This document shows positions 8,282-18,252 of a stretch of DNA of 64,000 nucleotides, one piece after another. Made by a program: the position numbers and the translations under genes. The DNA lies in assembly GCA_004010835.2 (NCBI GenBank), contig CP030868.2, positions 806,001 through 870,000 on the forward strand. The letters are read 5' to 3'. The number at the start of each line of letters is the position of its first letter. The stretch's first letter is position 1. A model generated the notes under the pieces. That model saw only the letters and a list, made by a program, of their open reading frames with translations. It did not search any database and was not told the origin of the DNA. The DNA is from Oenococcus sp. UCMA 16435. GTDB lineage: Bacteria; Bacillota; Bacilli; Lactobacillales; Lactobacillaceae.

Positions 8282-9262
8282 TTAAGTCTCGTCACTTTCT
8301 GTATCAACTGATTCATCAACCCTTGGGTCCAAAACTTCATGACCCGTAACTTTTTGAATTTCTTCAAAAAGAATTCCCTCACGAAGTCCAGATTGTGAGA
8401 AAATCACTTGATCGGAATCGATATACTGGAAAAGCTTGATTATCGGCAACATTCCACCAACAATAATATCGGCCCGATTTTTAGCCAGACCAGGAAGATC
8501 GCCCCGTTCTTTTAAATTACTTCCAAGAACCTGCTCGAATATATGGTTGGCTTCATTTGCCGGCAAATGATAACCGTGGATCGGCAATCCAACGACTTCT
8601 CGTTGACGGCGAGAAATTTTCGCTAAAGTTCGGTTGGATCCGCCAATGGCAACAATCGGAAAATTTCGAACTTCCAAAAGCCAGGAAACGTCTCGAAAAA
8701 GCTGTTGCAAAGCAGTCGAGGTTTTAAAAAAAGAAACTGCCGAAATTTTGTCTCTTTCCAAATAAGTTTCTGAAATATTTACAGCTCCAACCGGCAAAGA
8801 AATTGTGTGAATTTCCTTTTTATCGCGAACCATAATCATTTCCAAAGATGCTCCGCCGGTGTCGAGAATTAAAGCATTGTCAATTGGCAGTGTTTCGACG
8901 ATTCCCATATAATCATAATGTGCTTCTTGAATTCCGGAAATAACTTCCAGAGGTTGATCCAGCGCGGATTGAAACTTCTCCAAGAATTCTTCTTGATTCG
9001 ATGCCTGGCGAACGGCTGCCGTTGCAACCGCTCTAACAGTAATTTGATCGTATTTCGCTATTTCTTTTTTAAACCCTTTAATAGCTTGAATTGTTCGGTC
9101 AATTGCATCAGATTGTAAGATCCGTTTTCTACCCATCCCGGCAGATAAACGAACCATTTCTTGAAAGCGTCCAAGTACCTCGTATTCGCCATTCTTGCGG
9201 TATTGGCTGATCGTCATTCGAATCGAGTTTGATCCAAGATCAATAATTGCAAATTTCGTCAT
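8282..9262 (-). CDS. ppx: Ppx/GppA-family exopolyphosphatase
   Basis: The 326-residue protein begins with the ASKHA nucleotide-fold signature IDLGSNSIRM (residues 7-16) and has the second phosphate loop ILDTGGASLEM near residue 133, both typical of Ppx/GppA. It hydrolyses terminal phosphates of polyphosphate or, in GppA, pppGpp. At this length it is the short two-domain form common in lactobacilli. GGGAGAG precedes the ATG at 9262. It follows ppk by 24 bases, so synthesis and breakdown of polyphosphate share one transcript. Confidence 0.9.
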   Translation of the reverse strand: MTKFAIIDLGSNSIRMTISQYRKNGEYEVLGRFQEMVRLSAGMGRKRILQSDAIDRTIQAIKGFKKEIAKYDQITVRAVATAAVRQASNQEEFLEKFQSALDQPLEVISGIQEAHYDYMGIVETLPIDNALILDTGGASLEMIMVRDKKEIHTISLPVGAVNISETYLERDKISAVSFFKTSTALQQLFRDVSWLLEVRNFPIVAIGGSNRTLAKISRRQREVVGLPIHGYHLPANEANHIFEQVLGSNLKERGDLPGLAKNRADIIVGGMLPIIKLFQYIDSDQVIFSQSGLREGILFEEIQKVTGHEVLDPRVDESVDTESDET

Positions 9263-9286
9263 AAACTCTCCCGCTTTTAGTCTACC

Positions 9287-11392
9287 TTATTCATCGCCAA
9301 CAAATTTCTCCGCAAATTTATCTGCGACAAATTCTTGTTCCATAAACAATGCCTGGCTGTCGACTCTGCGACGACGCTTGGAATGCCGAGCATAGCTACC
9401 ATCAGACTTCATCTTCCACATATTAACCGTATCGGCCCACATTGTTTCAAAAATTTCAGCAAGTTGCGCTTCACATTTTGGATCAACAATTAGCACTAAA
9501 AGTTCAACACGACGGTAAAGATTTCTTGGCATTAAATCAGCACTCGAAATATATGTTAAAGGATCTCCATTATTGGCAAATCTATAAATTCGAGAGTGTT
9601 CAAGAAAACGACCAACAATTGAATGAACCTTGATCTTATTGGTAACTGATTTTATTTCCGGTTTGAGCGTTTCGATTCCCCTAATTAACAAGTGAATTGG
9701 AACACCGGCTTGGCTGGCTGAAATAAGGTGATCAATAACGCTGGTGTCGTTTAAAGAATTGGCTTTAATCCATATGCCTGAGGTTTTTCCACTTAATTCT
9801 GCCTTTGCTTCAGCATCGATCAGGTCTTCAAGACGATCGGCAATTCCATTTGGTGATATATGGGCCATTTTCAAATCTTTCGGCGCAAAATAACCAGTTA
9901 AATAGTTAAAAACCTGAGCAAGATCATCAGCTAAAAGATCATTGGATGTGAATAAAGAAATATCGGTATAAAGACGAGCAGTTACTTCATTATAATTTCC
10001 GGTTCCAACATGGATGTAGCGCTTGATTCCGGAATTTTCTTTTCTGATTATTAAGGTCATTTTTGAGTGAACTTTCAAATTAGGCAGTCCGTAAATTACA
10101 TGAACTCCCTGTTTTTCTAATTCTTCGGCCCAATGAACATTATTTTCTTCGTCAAAACGAGCTTTAACTTCAACCAATGTCGTAACCTGTTTGCCCGCTT
10201 CAGCAGCTCTTCCAAGAGCAGCTACAATTGGCGAATGATCGGAGACTCGATAAAGAGTCATCTTAATTGCCATCGTCTGAGCATCATTGGCGGCTTGATT
10301 TATCAAATTTACAACCGGTGAATAATCGTCGTAAGGATGCTGCAAAAGTACATCATGGTCAGCAATTGTTTTAAAAATTCCTTTGCCCATTAATGACAAT
10401 TCGGTTCTTGGCTGAAAAGGTTGATAAATCAATTCAGGAATTTGAACTTGTTTGATTAAGGTATCGAGAAAAGCTAAATCAACCGGACCAGAAACCCGAT
10501 AAACTCTTCGTTTGTTAAGCGGCAGAGCTTTTTGAAGATGTTTCTCAAGTTTCTTGGACATTTTTTTCTCTGCTATCAAACGAATCACTTGGCCACGTTC
10601 ACGTTTTTTTAATTGAGTCTGCACTTCCTTTAAAAGATTCGGAGAATCCTCTTCAGCAATGCTCAATTCCATGTCACGAAGTATATGAAAAGCAGTCACT
10701 TCTTGAATTTTATAGCCCTGAAATAAGAGATTGATATACTCGCGAATTACATCCTCGATCAAAACATAAGTCTGTCCAACACCAATTGGAAGTTTGATTA
10801 CACGCTGTAAATTTTTTGGAACCTGGATAAAAGCATAGTCCTCTTTCTTACCCTTTTTCTTTTTATTTGAATTGGCAATGATGCGAATGCCAAGATTCAA
10901 ACTGTCATTAGCCAGGAAAGGAAAAGGTCGCGTACCATCATCGGCCATTGGTGTCAAAATAGGCAGAATCTCCTGTTGAAAATATTTTTCCAACCAATCA
11001 TATTGCGATTCTTCGAGTTCATCGATTCCTAAAATATTGATATGTTTTTTTGCCAACATCGGAACTAATGATCGTGCATATAAAGAATGCTGTTTTTTTA
11101 ACTGGGTTCCTGCAGCAAGTGAAATCACATCCAATTCTTCGGTTGGGGACAGGCCAGTAGGATCTTTTGATTTTAAATGCAGCTGAACCATCTGATGAAT
11201 CGAAGCCAAGCGCACCATAAACCATTCATCAAGATTTTTTTGCGTGATTGAGAGAAAACGAGCCCGTTCTAGCAGCGGGTGTCTCTGGTCATTTGCTTGT
11301 GCTAAAACCCGGTCATTAAATTTCAACCAAGAAAGTTCCCGATTAACCAAATATTTTGAATTTTTATTCTCTATCAGCATTTGCTCTTTCAA
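9287..11392 (-). CDS. ppk: Polyphosphate kinase 1
   Basis: This 701-residue enzyme reversibly transfers the gamma-phosphate of ATP to polyphosphate. The N-terminal NRELSWLKFN signature is at residues 17-26. The two PLD-like catalytic histidine regions are visible as YIHVGTGNYN (His near 460) and EHSRIYRF (His near 598). The longest frame opens with TTG at 11392 with no Shine-Dalgarno. An ATG at residue 5, after GAAAGAG, is the likelier start despite its short spacing. It heads a ppk-ppx unit, the usual arrangement. Confidence 0.94.
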   Translation of the reverse strand: MKEQMLIENKNSKYLVNRELSWLKFNDRVLAQANDQRHPLLERARFLSITQKNLDEWFMVRLASIHQMVQLHLKSKDPTGLSPTEELDVISLAAGTQLKKQHSLYARSLVPMLAKKHINILGIDELEESQYDWLEKYFQQEILPILTPMADDGTRPFPFLANDSLNLGIRIIANSNKKKKGKKEDYAFIQVPKNLQRVIKLPIGVGQTYVLIEDVIREYINLLFQGYKIQEVTAFHILRDMELSIAEEDSPNLLKEVQTQLKKRERGQVIRLIAEKKMSKKLEKHLQKALPLNKRRVYRVSGPVDLAFLDTLIKQVQIPELIYQPFQPRTELSLMGKGIFKTIADHDVLLQHPYDDYSPVVNLINQAANDAQTMAIKMTLYRVSDHSPIVAALGRAAEAGKQVTTLVEVKARFDEENNVHWAEELEKQGVHVIYGLPNLKVHSKMTLIIRKENSGIKRYIHVGTGNYNEVTARLYTDISLFTSNDLLADDLAQVFNYLTGYFAPKDLKMAHISPNGIADRLEDLIDAEAKAELSGKTSGIWIKANSLNDTSVIDHLISASQAGVPIHLLIRGIETLKPEIKSVTNKIKVHSIVGRFLEHSRIYRFANNGDPLTYISSADLMPRNLYRRVELLVLIVDPKCEAQLAEIFETMWADTVNMWKMKSDGSYARHSKRRRRVDSQALFMEQEFVADKFAEKFVGDE

Positions 11393-11402
11393 TTAATTAT
11401 TT

Positions 11403-11424
11403 AAAAAACGGCATTTTTTGCTGT
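11403..11424 (-). terminator. Intrinsic terminator of pepO
   Basis: On the minus strand ACAGCA and TGCCGT pair (one G-U) around an A-rich loop and run into six T. It lies just past the pepO stop and before ppk. Confidence 0.6.
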
Positions 11425-11432
11425 TAATCAAA

Positions 11433-13322
11433 TTACCAAAGCTTTACCCGATCTTCGGGAGCTCGGTACATCCCATCATTATCCTTTATATCAAAGGCGT
11501 CAAAAAACTCCTGAAAATTTTTAACAGGTTCATTCGCCCGCAGTTTATTTGGAGCATGTTCGTCTATACTGGTTAAAAGTTTTATATACTCGGCATTAGC
11601 CTTCATCCGCCAAATGGCGGCCCAAGTCGAAAAGAAAAGTTGCGCTGAAAAATGATCGCTATTTTTAGCAGCTTGCAAAGCAGCACTCATGCCACCCAGA
11701 TCAGCAATATTTTCAGTCAAAGTCAATTTTGGATTGACTGGAGCTCCATCAACTTCCAAATTTGTCCAAGATTTAACGATTGCCTGGGCTCGACTTTCAA
11801 ATTTTCTTAGATCGCCTTTAGTCCACCAATTCTTTAATGAACCTTTTTCATCAAAACGGGCTCCATTGGTATCGAACGCATGGGAAACTTCGTGAGCAAT
11901 AACAGCACCGATTCCACCATAATTAGCTGCCGGATCGCGTTTAAACTCATAAAACGGTAATTGAAGGATTCCGGCTGGAAAATTGATCGAATTACTTTGA
12001 GGGTCATAATAAGCATTGACCGTATCGGCAGTCATACCCCATTCGCTTGTATCAACCTTTGTATTCCAACGATTAAGGAGAAAACGGGATTCCTCTCTCG
12101 ACAAGGAAATATAATTATCAGTCAAGCTAACAGTTTGATCGACTTTCCTTTCCAAGAAACGCGTTGGAACTTTATCCGGATAACCAATTTTGATTGTAAT
12201 ATGATCAAGCTTATTGATTGCCTTTTTAATTGTTTCCGGGCCCAACCAATCATTATGGCTCAGACGATCACGATAAACAGCAATCATTTTGTTGATCATA
12301 GATTCAACGTTGGCTTTTGCTTCAGGAGAAAAATGCTTGATTCTGAAATATTCGCCAAGCAAGAAACCAAGCTGACTATGGGCAAGCGCATAAGCTTCTC
12401 GATCCGGTGACGGTGCTTGAGCCGCACCAGTTAAAGTTCTTGAAAAGCTACCAGCTAATGTGAATAAATCATAAGAAGCAAAACTTGCGAAATGATCAGT
12501 ATTTTTGGCAATTAACCAATTCTTAAAAATCGGCCAATGATCCTCGGAATAAACTTTTTTGGCCGCATCCCAAAAACGTTCAGAAGACAAAATAACTTTA
12601 TCAACCTTTTTACCAACCAATTTTTCAACATAAGCTTTTAAATCGATCGTATTCAAGTAAGCAGAAAATTCGTCAATTGATTTTGGATGATAGTTTTTGT
12701 AATATTCCATCTGTTCTTCACGACTAAGAATCAATTTTGGCAACAAAGCATCGAATTTCTTGGCATCTTCAACAATCTTCTCAGCCTGTTTTTCTGAATA
12801 CCCGCTGGTAACCAGCAATTGTGTTGTCATTTTGGACCATGCTGCTAATAAGGGTTCTTTTTGTGGATTATCGTCAGCGTAATAAGTAGAATCCGGCAAG
12901 ATAGTACCAGGCTCGTCAACCCAAAAAATATAACGATCGGCCTGCTTAAAATCAGGAGTCACACCAACGTTAAAACTGCTGGTATAACCATTCAAATCCA
13001 AATCGACAAAAGCAGCAGAAAAATCCTGAAAACTATTTAAAGCAAGAATTGGCTTCAAAGCTTTTTTAATTGGCTCAGCATCCTCTTTATTTCGCTTATC
13101 CCAATCACTGGCAAGCTTGTAAAGATCAATGAAATTTTTTAAATAAGTTGGTGATTGTTTTTTGCCACTCGCAAAAGCTTTTGTATCGGCACGCATATCA
13201 TCTTCAATTGATAAATATAAATCGGTAAAAGAACTCGCAGAAGGCATGTCAGGACGAATTTTTGCTGTTTTCAACCATTCTTCATTAATTGCTGAAAACA
13301 AATCATCTTGTACTCTAACCAT
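11433..13322 (-). CDS. pepO: M13-family metalloendopeptidase PepO
   Basis: The 629-residue protein has the zinc site HEVSH near residues 474-478 and the third ligand motif ENIADLGG near 535, both diagnostic of M13/neprilysin peptidases. It lacks a signal peptide, as in lactic acid bacteria, where PepO is a cytosolic endopeptidase that trims oligopeptides of about 5-35 residues during peptide nutrition. A textbook AGGAGG precedes ATG at 13322. It is a single-gene unit between two terminators. Confidence 0.95.
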   Translation of the reverse strand: MVRVQDDLFSAINEEWLKTAKIRPDMPSASSFTDLYLSIEDDMRADTKAFASGKKQSPTYLKNFIDLYKLASDWDKRNKEDAEPIKKALKPILALNSFQDFSAAFVDLDLNGYTSSFNVGVTPDFKQADRYIFWVDEPGTILPDSTYYADDNPQKEPLLAAWSKMTTQLLVTSGYSEKQAEKIVEDAKKFDALLPKLILSREEQMEYYKNYHPKSIDEFSAYLNTIDLKAYVEKLVGKKVDKVILSSERFWDAAKKVYSEDHWPIFKNWLIAKNTDHFASFASYDLFTLAGSFSRTLTGAAQAPSPDREAYALAHSQLGFLLGEYFRIKHFSPEAKANVESMINKMIAVYRDRLSHNDWLGPETIKKAINKLDHITIKIGYPDKVPTRFLERKVDQTVSLTDNYISLSREESRFLLNRWNTKVDTSEWGMTADTVNAYYDPQSNSINFPAGILQLPFYEFKRDPAANYGGIGAVIAHEVSHAFDTNGARFDEKGSLKNWWTKGDLRKFESRAQAIVKSWTNLEVDGAPVNPKLTLTENIADLGGMSAALQAAKNSDHFSAQLFFSTWAAIWRMKANAEYIKLLTSIDEHAPNKLRANEPVKNFQEFFDAFDIKDNDGMYRAPEDRVKLW

Positions 13323-13362
13323 TTTTCCTCCTAAATTGTTTCAATTCTAACATAGATAATAA

Positions 13363-13389
13363 TTAAAAAAGACCTTTAAAATTAGGTCT
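13363..13389 (-). terminator. Intrinsic terminator of the glutamine-type ABC operon
   Basis: On the minus strand GACCT (13388-13384) and AGGTC (13375-13371) enclose an A/T loop and are followed by six T. The hairpin starts inside the stop codon of the last permease gene. Confidence 0.8.
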
Positions 13390-14057
13390 CAAGCCGCCAT
13401 TCTATGATCAAACCATCTTGCAATCAAAGAAAGACCATAGTTTAAAATGAAATACATAATTGCCAGTGCGATAAAAATCGGAATTGTGTAATTCGAATTT
13501 TGTGCATAAATAATCTGACCTCGAAAAGTCATTTCTGCCAAAACAATTCCAACTGCCAAACTTGTGTCCTTAACCAAAGATATCAATTGAGAAATGATCG
13601 GTGGAATCATTTTTTTAATTGCCTGAGGAAGAATAATGTTTAAAAGTGCCTGTTGATTCGTCATTCCAACCGATCTGGCTCCCTCGGTCTGGCCAATCGG
13701 GATTGCTAACAACCCTCCACGAATAATTTCAGCCAACATGGTCGATTCAAAAACAGTCATTGCGATCACAGTTGCCCAGAAAACTGGTAGATATAAGCCA
13801 ATTGTTGGCAAAACAAAATAGACAAAAAAGATAATTAACAAAAGTGGCAAATTGCGGATAACATCATTAATAATTGAAACGTATCTCGATAGGAAAGGTA
13901 TCTCTTCATAAATAATTATTCCTATAAAAGAACCAAAAATCAAACTGCCAATAACGGAAATTATCGAGACCCCAACTGTAATTCCAAGCCCGCCAAGAAG
14001 ATAGTGGACATTATTTTTTGTAAAAGCGTCAAATATTCCAGCTGCAATAATATTCAT
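13389..14057 (-). CDS. Amino-acid ABC importer permease (GlnP-like), second subunit
   Basis: The 222-residue protein has five membrane helices and the polar-amino-acid permease EAA loop (EGARSVGMTNQQALLNIILP) near residues 126-145, which docks onto the ATPase. It pairs with the 214-residue permease encoded nine bases upstream to form the membrane channel. It is the last gene of the ATPase-binding protein-permease-permease operon and is closed by a terminator. The likely substrate class is glutamine/glutamate; exact specificity is inferred from family only. Confidence 0.9.
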   Translation of the reverse strand: MNIIAAGIFDAFTKNNVHYLLGGLGITVGVSIISVIGSLIFGSFIGIIIYEEIPFLSRYVSIINDVIRNLPLLLIIFFVYFVLPTIGLYLPVFWATVIAMTVFESTMLAEIIRGGLLAIPIGQTEGARSVGMTNQQALLNIILPQAIKKMIPPIISQLISLVKDTSLAVGIVLAEMTFRGQIIYAQNSNYTIPIFIALAIMYFILNYGLSLIARWFDHRMAA

Positions 14058-14066
14058 AGTTCCTCC

Positions 14067-14711
14067 TTAAGCCATTCCCTTTAACTTTGTCTCTAAAAAT
14101 TTCATGTAATAGTTCAAAGGCAAAGTAATAATCAAATAGAAAATTCCTACGATGATATAAGAATTAAAACTATCAAAAGTTGTTGCAGCAATATTATTCG
14201 CTGTATACATCAAATCGCCACCGGCAACAAAGGCCAAAATAGAAGAATTTTTAACAAGATTAATGAACTGGTTGCCTAGTGACGGTATGGCAATCTTAAA
14301 AGCCTGTGGAAGAACAATGATCCTTAAAGTCTGCCAAAAAGACAGGCCATTAGCACGAGCTCCTTCGGTTTGGCCAATACCCACGGAATTAATCCCGGCA
14401 CGAACCGTCTCAGCAATAAAGGCCGATGTATAAAGTGTTAAACCAATTGTTCCGGCCATAAAACCGTCTATTTTCACAATCTGTGTGACCACTAAATAAA
14501 AGAACATAACAACAATTAAAAGCGGAATATTTCGGAAAACTTCAACATAGATTCTGGCAATAACATTTGCTGTTTTATTAGGGATAATCTGTAAAATTGC
14601 AAATAAAGTACCTAAAATAGTTGAAGCGATCAATGCAATAATGCTTGAAAGTAAGGTATAACCAAAAGCCAGTAGGAAAGCATGAAAATTAGAAGTTAAT
14701 AAGTTGATCAT
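14067..14711 (-). CDS. Amino-acid ABC importer permease (GlnP-like), first subunit
   Basis: The 214-residue protein has about five membrane helices and the EAA-loop sequence EGARANGLSFWQTLRIIVLP near residues 124-143. Its start ATG overlaps the stop of the binding-protein gene by four bases, which indicates translational coupling. With the following permease it makes a heterodimeric channel of the His/Glu/Gln/Arg family. Confidence 0.9.
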   Translation of the reverse strand: MINLLTSNFHAFLLAFGYTLLSSIIALIASTILGTLFAILQIIPNKTANVIARIYVEVFRNIPLLIVVMFFYLVVTQIVKIDGFMAGTIGLTLYTSAFIAETVRAGINSVGIGQTEGARANGLSFWQTLRIIVLPQAFKIAIPSLGNQFINLVKNSSILAFVAGGDLMYTANNIAATTFDSFNSYIIVGIFYLIITLPLNYYMKFLETKLKGMA

Positions 14712-15571
14712 TTTTCAAGCGACCTCCAATCCAGCCCAGGTACTCCACGAAACCACTTTTTAATTAATTTATTGTAGGTTCCATTTGCAATAATTGCCTT
14801 TAAGGCTTTATTTGTCTGCTTAACCATTTCCGGTTGATGATTGTCAAAAGCAACTCCGTATGGCTCCGATGTAAAAGTTCCGCCAACAACCGAATAACCG
14901 GGATTTTCTGTTGCCAGGCCATAAAGTATTCCATTATCAGTTGTAAGTGCTTGGCCTTGGCCAGCTTTTAAGGCAGCCATGGCCTGCCCATAATCACCCA
15001 GGGCAAGAACTTTCGCTTTCGGAGCATATTTTTTAACATTAATAACAGAATTCGAACCAACGACACCAATAATAGTCGATTTGGAATTATTCAAATCCTT
15101 AATCGATTTAATTCCAGAACCATTTTTAACCAGTATTGACTGACCGGCTTCGAAATAAGAATTAGAAAAATCAATAACTTTTTCTCGTTCCGGCGTGATT
15201 GTTGCTGTCGCAATAAAACCATCGATGTTTGCATTTTTTAAAAGCTGAATACGCGTATTCGAAGTAACAATCGTAAAGTCAGCCTGCATTGGTACACCGG
15301 ATTGCTTTGAAAGCTGAACTGTTAAAGCTTTGGCAATATCAACATCAAATCCTTCCGGTTCACCCGTTTTAGTATCCATCAACCCAAACAATTTCGTATC
15401 GGCTTTTACTCCCCAGCGAATTTTACCAAGTCGTTTGACACGTGCCCAAGTATTAACGTGCTTAGAATTTTTTTCAGCAAGAGCTGATGCGGAAACTGCG
15501 CCAAAAATAATCAACAAGGTCAAAATTATGGATGAAATTATTCCAATACGTCTCTTTTTTGCCTTCTCCAT
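14708..15571 (-). CDS. Membrane-anchored amino-acid-binding protein of ABC importer
   Basis: The 287-residue protein is a family 3 solute-binding protein (GFDVDIAKAL near residue 74, EPYGVAF near 237). Its N terminus has a basic start and one hydrophobic helix (residues 10-30) but no cysteine, so it is not a lipoprotein. It is either released after cleavage near ASALA or held by the uncleaved helix. It captures the amino acid, probably glutamine or glutamate, for the two permeases. It sits 14 bases after the ATPase gene. Confidence 0.9.
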   Translation of the reverse strand: MEKAKKRRIGIISSIILTLLIIFGAVSASALAEKNSKHVNTWARVKRLGKIRWGVKADTKLFGLMDTKTGEPEGFDVDIAKALTVQLSKQSGVPMQADFTIVTSNTRIQLLKNANIDGFIATATITPEREKVIDFSNSYFEAGQSILVKNGSGIKSIKDLNNSKSTIIGVVGSNSVINVKKYAPKAKVLALGDYGQAMAALKAGQGQALTTDNGILYGLATENPGYSVVGGTFTSEPYGVAFDNHQPEMVKQTNKALKAIIANGTYNKLIKKWFRGVPGLDWRSLEK

Positions 15572-15585
15572 AATCCCTCTCTTCT

Positions 15586-16341
15586 TTAATGGTTTTGAAC
15601 TTGATCAACAAATTGTTGTGCACGCACACTTTTCGGTTTTTTAAAGAAATCACTTGTCTTTGAATCCTCGAGTATCTCTCCATCAGCCATAAAAATGACT
15701 CGATTAGCGACATTCTGCGCGAAATTCATCTCATGAGTAACTATCAAACTAGTCATATCAGAATCTTTTGCAATATTTTGAATAATCCTCAATACGTCAC
15801 CGATCATTTCCGGGTCCAGAGCAGAAGTTGGTTCATCAAAAAGCAGCGCTGATGGTTTCATTGCCAAACTACGCGCAATCGCAACACGCTGTTTTTGTCC
15901 ACCAGACAGCATGCTTGGCATCGAACCGGCCTTATCCTTTAGACCAACCCGATCCAACAATTCCAAGGCATATTTCTCGTTCTCTTCTTCGGAAATATGA
16001 CTAACAATTCTCGGAGCAAGCATGACATTTTCAATAACTGATTTGTTATTGTATAAATTAAAATGTTGGAAAACCATACCTACGCGTTTACGAATTTTAT
16101 TGATATCGGTTTTTGGATCATGAAGGTCAAAGCCATTAACGATTAAATGACCCTCTTGAATTGGCTCCAAACCATTTATCGCACGAATTAAAGTTGATTT
16201 TCCCGAACCTGACGGTCCAATTAAAACAACCGTTTCTCCGCGTTTGATCGTTAAATTAACATTTTTCAACGCATGAAAATGACCGTAATATTTTTCTACG
16301 TCCACAAATTGAATCATGTTATCCTGATTATTTTCTACCAT
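15586..16341 (-). CDS. glnQ: Amino-acid ABC importer ATPase (GlnQ type)
   Basis: The 251-residue ATPase has Walker A GPSGSGKST near residues 41-49, the signature LSGGQKQR near 144 and Walker B ALLFDEPTSALD near 165. These are the PAAT-family arrangement. It drives the importer encoded by the three downstream genes. GAAAGGATTTCA precedes the ATG. A promoter with TTAATA and TATAAT lies at 16405-16377, making this the first gene of the operon. The gene symbol reflects the family; substrate is not proven. Confidence 0.9.
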   Translation of the reverse strand: MVENNQDNMIQFVDVEKYYGHFHALKNVNLTIKRGETVVLIGPSGSGKSTLIRAINGLEPIQEGHLIVNGFDLHDPKTDINKIRKRVGMVFQHFNLYNNKSVIENVMLAPRIVSHISEEENEKYALELLDRVGLKDKAGSMPSMLSGGQKQRVAIARSLAMKPSALLFDEPTSALDPEMIGDVLRIIQNIAKDSDMTSLIVTHEMNFAQNVANRVIFMADGEILEDSKTSDFFKKPKSVRAQQFVDQVQNH

Positions 16342-16376
16342 TGAAATCCTTTCAAATTTGTTTCCAGTTATTTGTA

Positions 16377-16405
16377 ATTATACCGGGTTTGGATATTAAT
16401 ATTAA
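16377..16405 (-). promoter_or_regulatory. Sigma-A-type promoter of the glutamine-type ABC operon
   Basis: On the minus strand TTAATA (16405-16400) and a perfect TATAAT (16382-16377) are separated by 17 bases, 36 bases ahead of the ATPase start. No operator or riboswitch is visible. Confidence 0.6.
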
Positions 16406-16436
16406 ACAGAGATCAGAAAAAGAACAAAAAACTGCC

Positions 16437-18252
16437 TTATTTACCGGCATTTTCCATACTTTGCATTTTATAAAGGTCATAATAATAACCTTTTTTGGCA
16501 AGCAATTGACGATGAGTGCCTCGTTCAACAACCGAACCCTTATCCAAAACAAGAATCAAATCAGCATCTTTAATCGTCGAAAGCCGATGAGCAATCGCAA
16601 TTGTAGTTCGATTCGTACGCATATTTTTCAAAGCTTTCTGAATTGCCGCTTCAGTCTGGGTATCAATATTAGCTGTTGCTTCATCAAGAATTAGAACCTT
16701 TGGGTCACGAACAATTGTCCTTGCAAAAGAAATTAATTGTTTTTGACCGGCCGACAAAGATGATCCTCCCTCCAAAACAGGTGTTTGGTAACCCTTTGGT
16801 AGGGATTCAATAAAGCGGTCAGCGTCAACGAATTCAGCCGCGGCTTTAATCTGATCATCAGTAATTGAATCTTCATACATTCTAATATTGGAGTTTATAT
16901 CTCCATAAAACATAAAACTGTCCTGAAGCACCAATCCCATTTTTTTTTCGAAAATCATTCAATTCAATATCCCGAATATCGTGACCATCAATCAAAATAC
17001 GACCCTTTTGGAATTCATAAAAACGCATCAAAGCATTGATTGTTGAAGATTTTCCAGAACCAGTGTGTCCAACCAATGCGACAGTCTGACCAGGCTTGGC
17101 TGTAAAAGTCAAATCATGAAGAATCGTAGTCTTACCATCGTAAGAAAAATCAACGTGCTCGAATTCAATCTTTCCTTCAGTGATTTTTTCCGAAGCTCCT
17201 TCATTTTGAGCCGGTTCATAAGTTGTATCATCAAGGATCTTACCAGCTCGATATCCAGCAACCATTCCATCCTGGAAAGTCGACAAATTTTGTTGAACAT
17301 TGTTCAAAGGATTAAAAATGTTAGCAATCCAGTTGGTGAAGGCATAAATCGTGCCACCAGCAACGGCCGACGAAAAAGACTGATTACCCAAATACCAAAG
17401 AATAAAGACTATCGATAGTCCCAATAATAGTTGATTCATTGGACCAAGCAAACGTGAATCCATTTTCACCATTTTAAATCTGGCATCAAAATATTCCTGA
17501 TTGATAGATTCAAATTCATCCATCATCCGATGCTCTTGACGAAAATTCTGGATCGTTTCAATTCCATTGATTGATTCAGCTAATTTGGCGTTCAACGTTG
17601 ACAACTTTGCGCGCATATTTCGATAGACCCCGGAAGAATATTTTTGATAAATCCAAATAGTAAACAAAGTAATCGGAATAATCAATAATAAACCAATTGA
17701 CAATCCGGCGTCGGAAAAATACATAAAAATATAAATACTGATAATAGAAATTACTGCATACAAGAGATTTAAAAAGAGGGTCCAAAAATCAAAAAATGAT
17801 TCCGTATCATTCATAACCCGAGTAACCAGAGCGCCACCAGGAACCTGGTCAAAATAACGCATGCCTAACGAATGAAGCTTTAAATAAAGTTTTTTTCGAA
17901 CATTATTTAAAGCCGTTTCGGAAGCTTGAGTGTACCAAAAATTCTGAAAGTATAAAAGTACTGCTGAAAAAATTCGAATCGAACCAAAAATCAATGCAAA
18001 GGCAACCACCGCTTTTAAAGGTGTATTGGGATCATTGAGCTGTTTATTCATAAAATTTTCCAGAATATAAGGCAGGTAACCATCAAAAATAATTGTAATA
18101 ATTACAAAGAAAATTGAACCACTAAACAATAAATAAGAGGGGCGTGCCATTTTAATTAAACGCCAAACAACAGCAAGTTGATCTCTAACCTTGATCGAAT
18201 GTGCCCAAACACTGGTATTTTCAGTTGCTTCAGAAGAATTTTCTTCTGCCAT
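16437..18252 (-). pseudogene. Heterodimeric ABC exporter, canonical-site half, frameshifted in an A9 tract
   Basis: The gene encodes about 604 residues if one base is dropped. An exporter membrane domain and Walker A (GHTGSGKSS) are read from 18252 to about 16940. The signature LSAGQKQL and Walker B VLILDEATANID lie in the next frame, ending at 16437. The switch falls in a run of nine A (minus strand, plus-strand T at 16940-16948); eight would restore RKKMGLVLQDSFMF. This half carries the canonical catalytic Glu, so loss would disable the pair. It overlaps the partner's stop (TAATG). Real mutation, sequencing error, or productive slippage on A9 are all possible. Confidence 0.85.

Noticed and set aside
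11961..12410. Open frame of 149 codons on the plus strand
   Set aside because: It is antisense to pepO, lacks a ribosome-binding site, and its composition mirrors the pepO codons.
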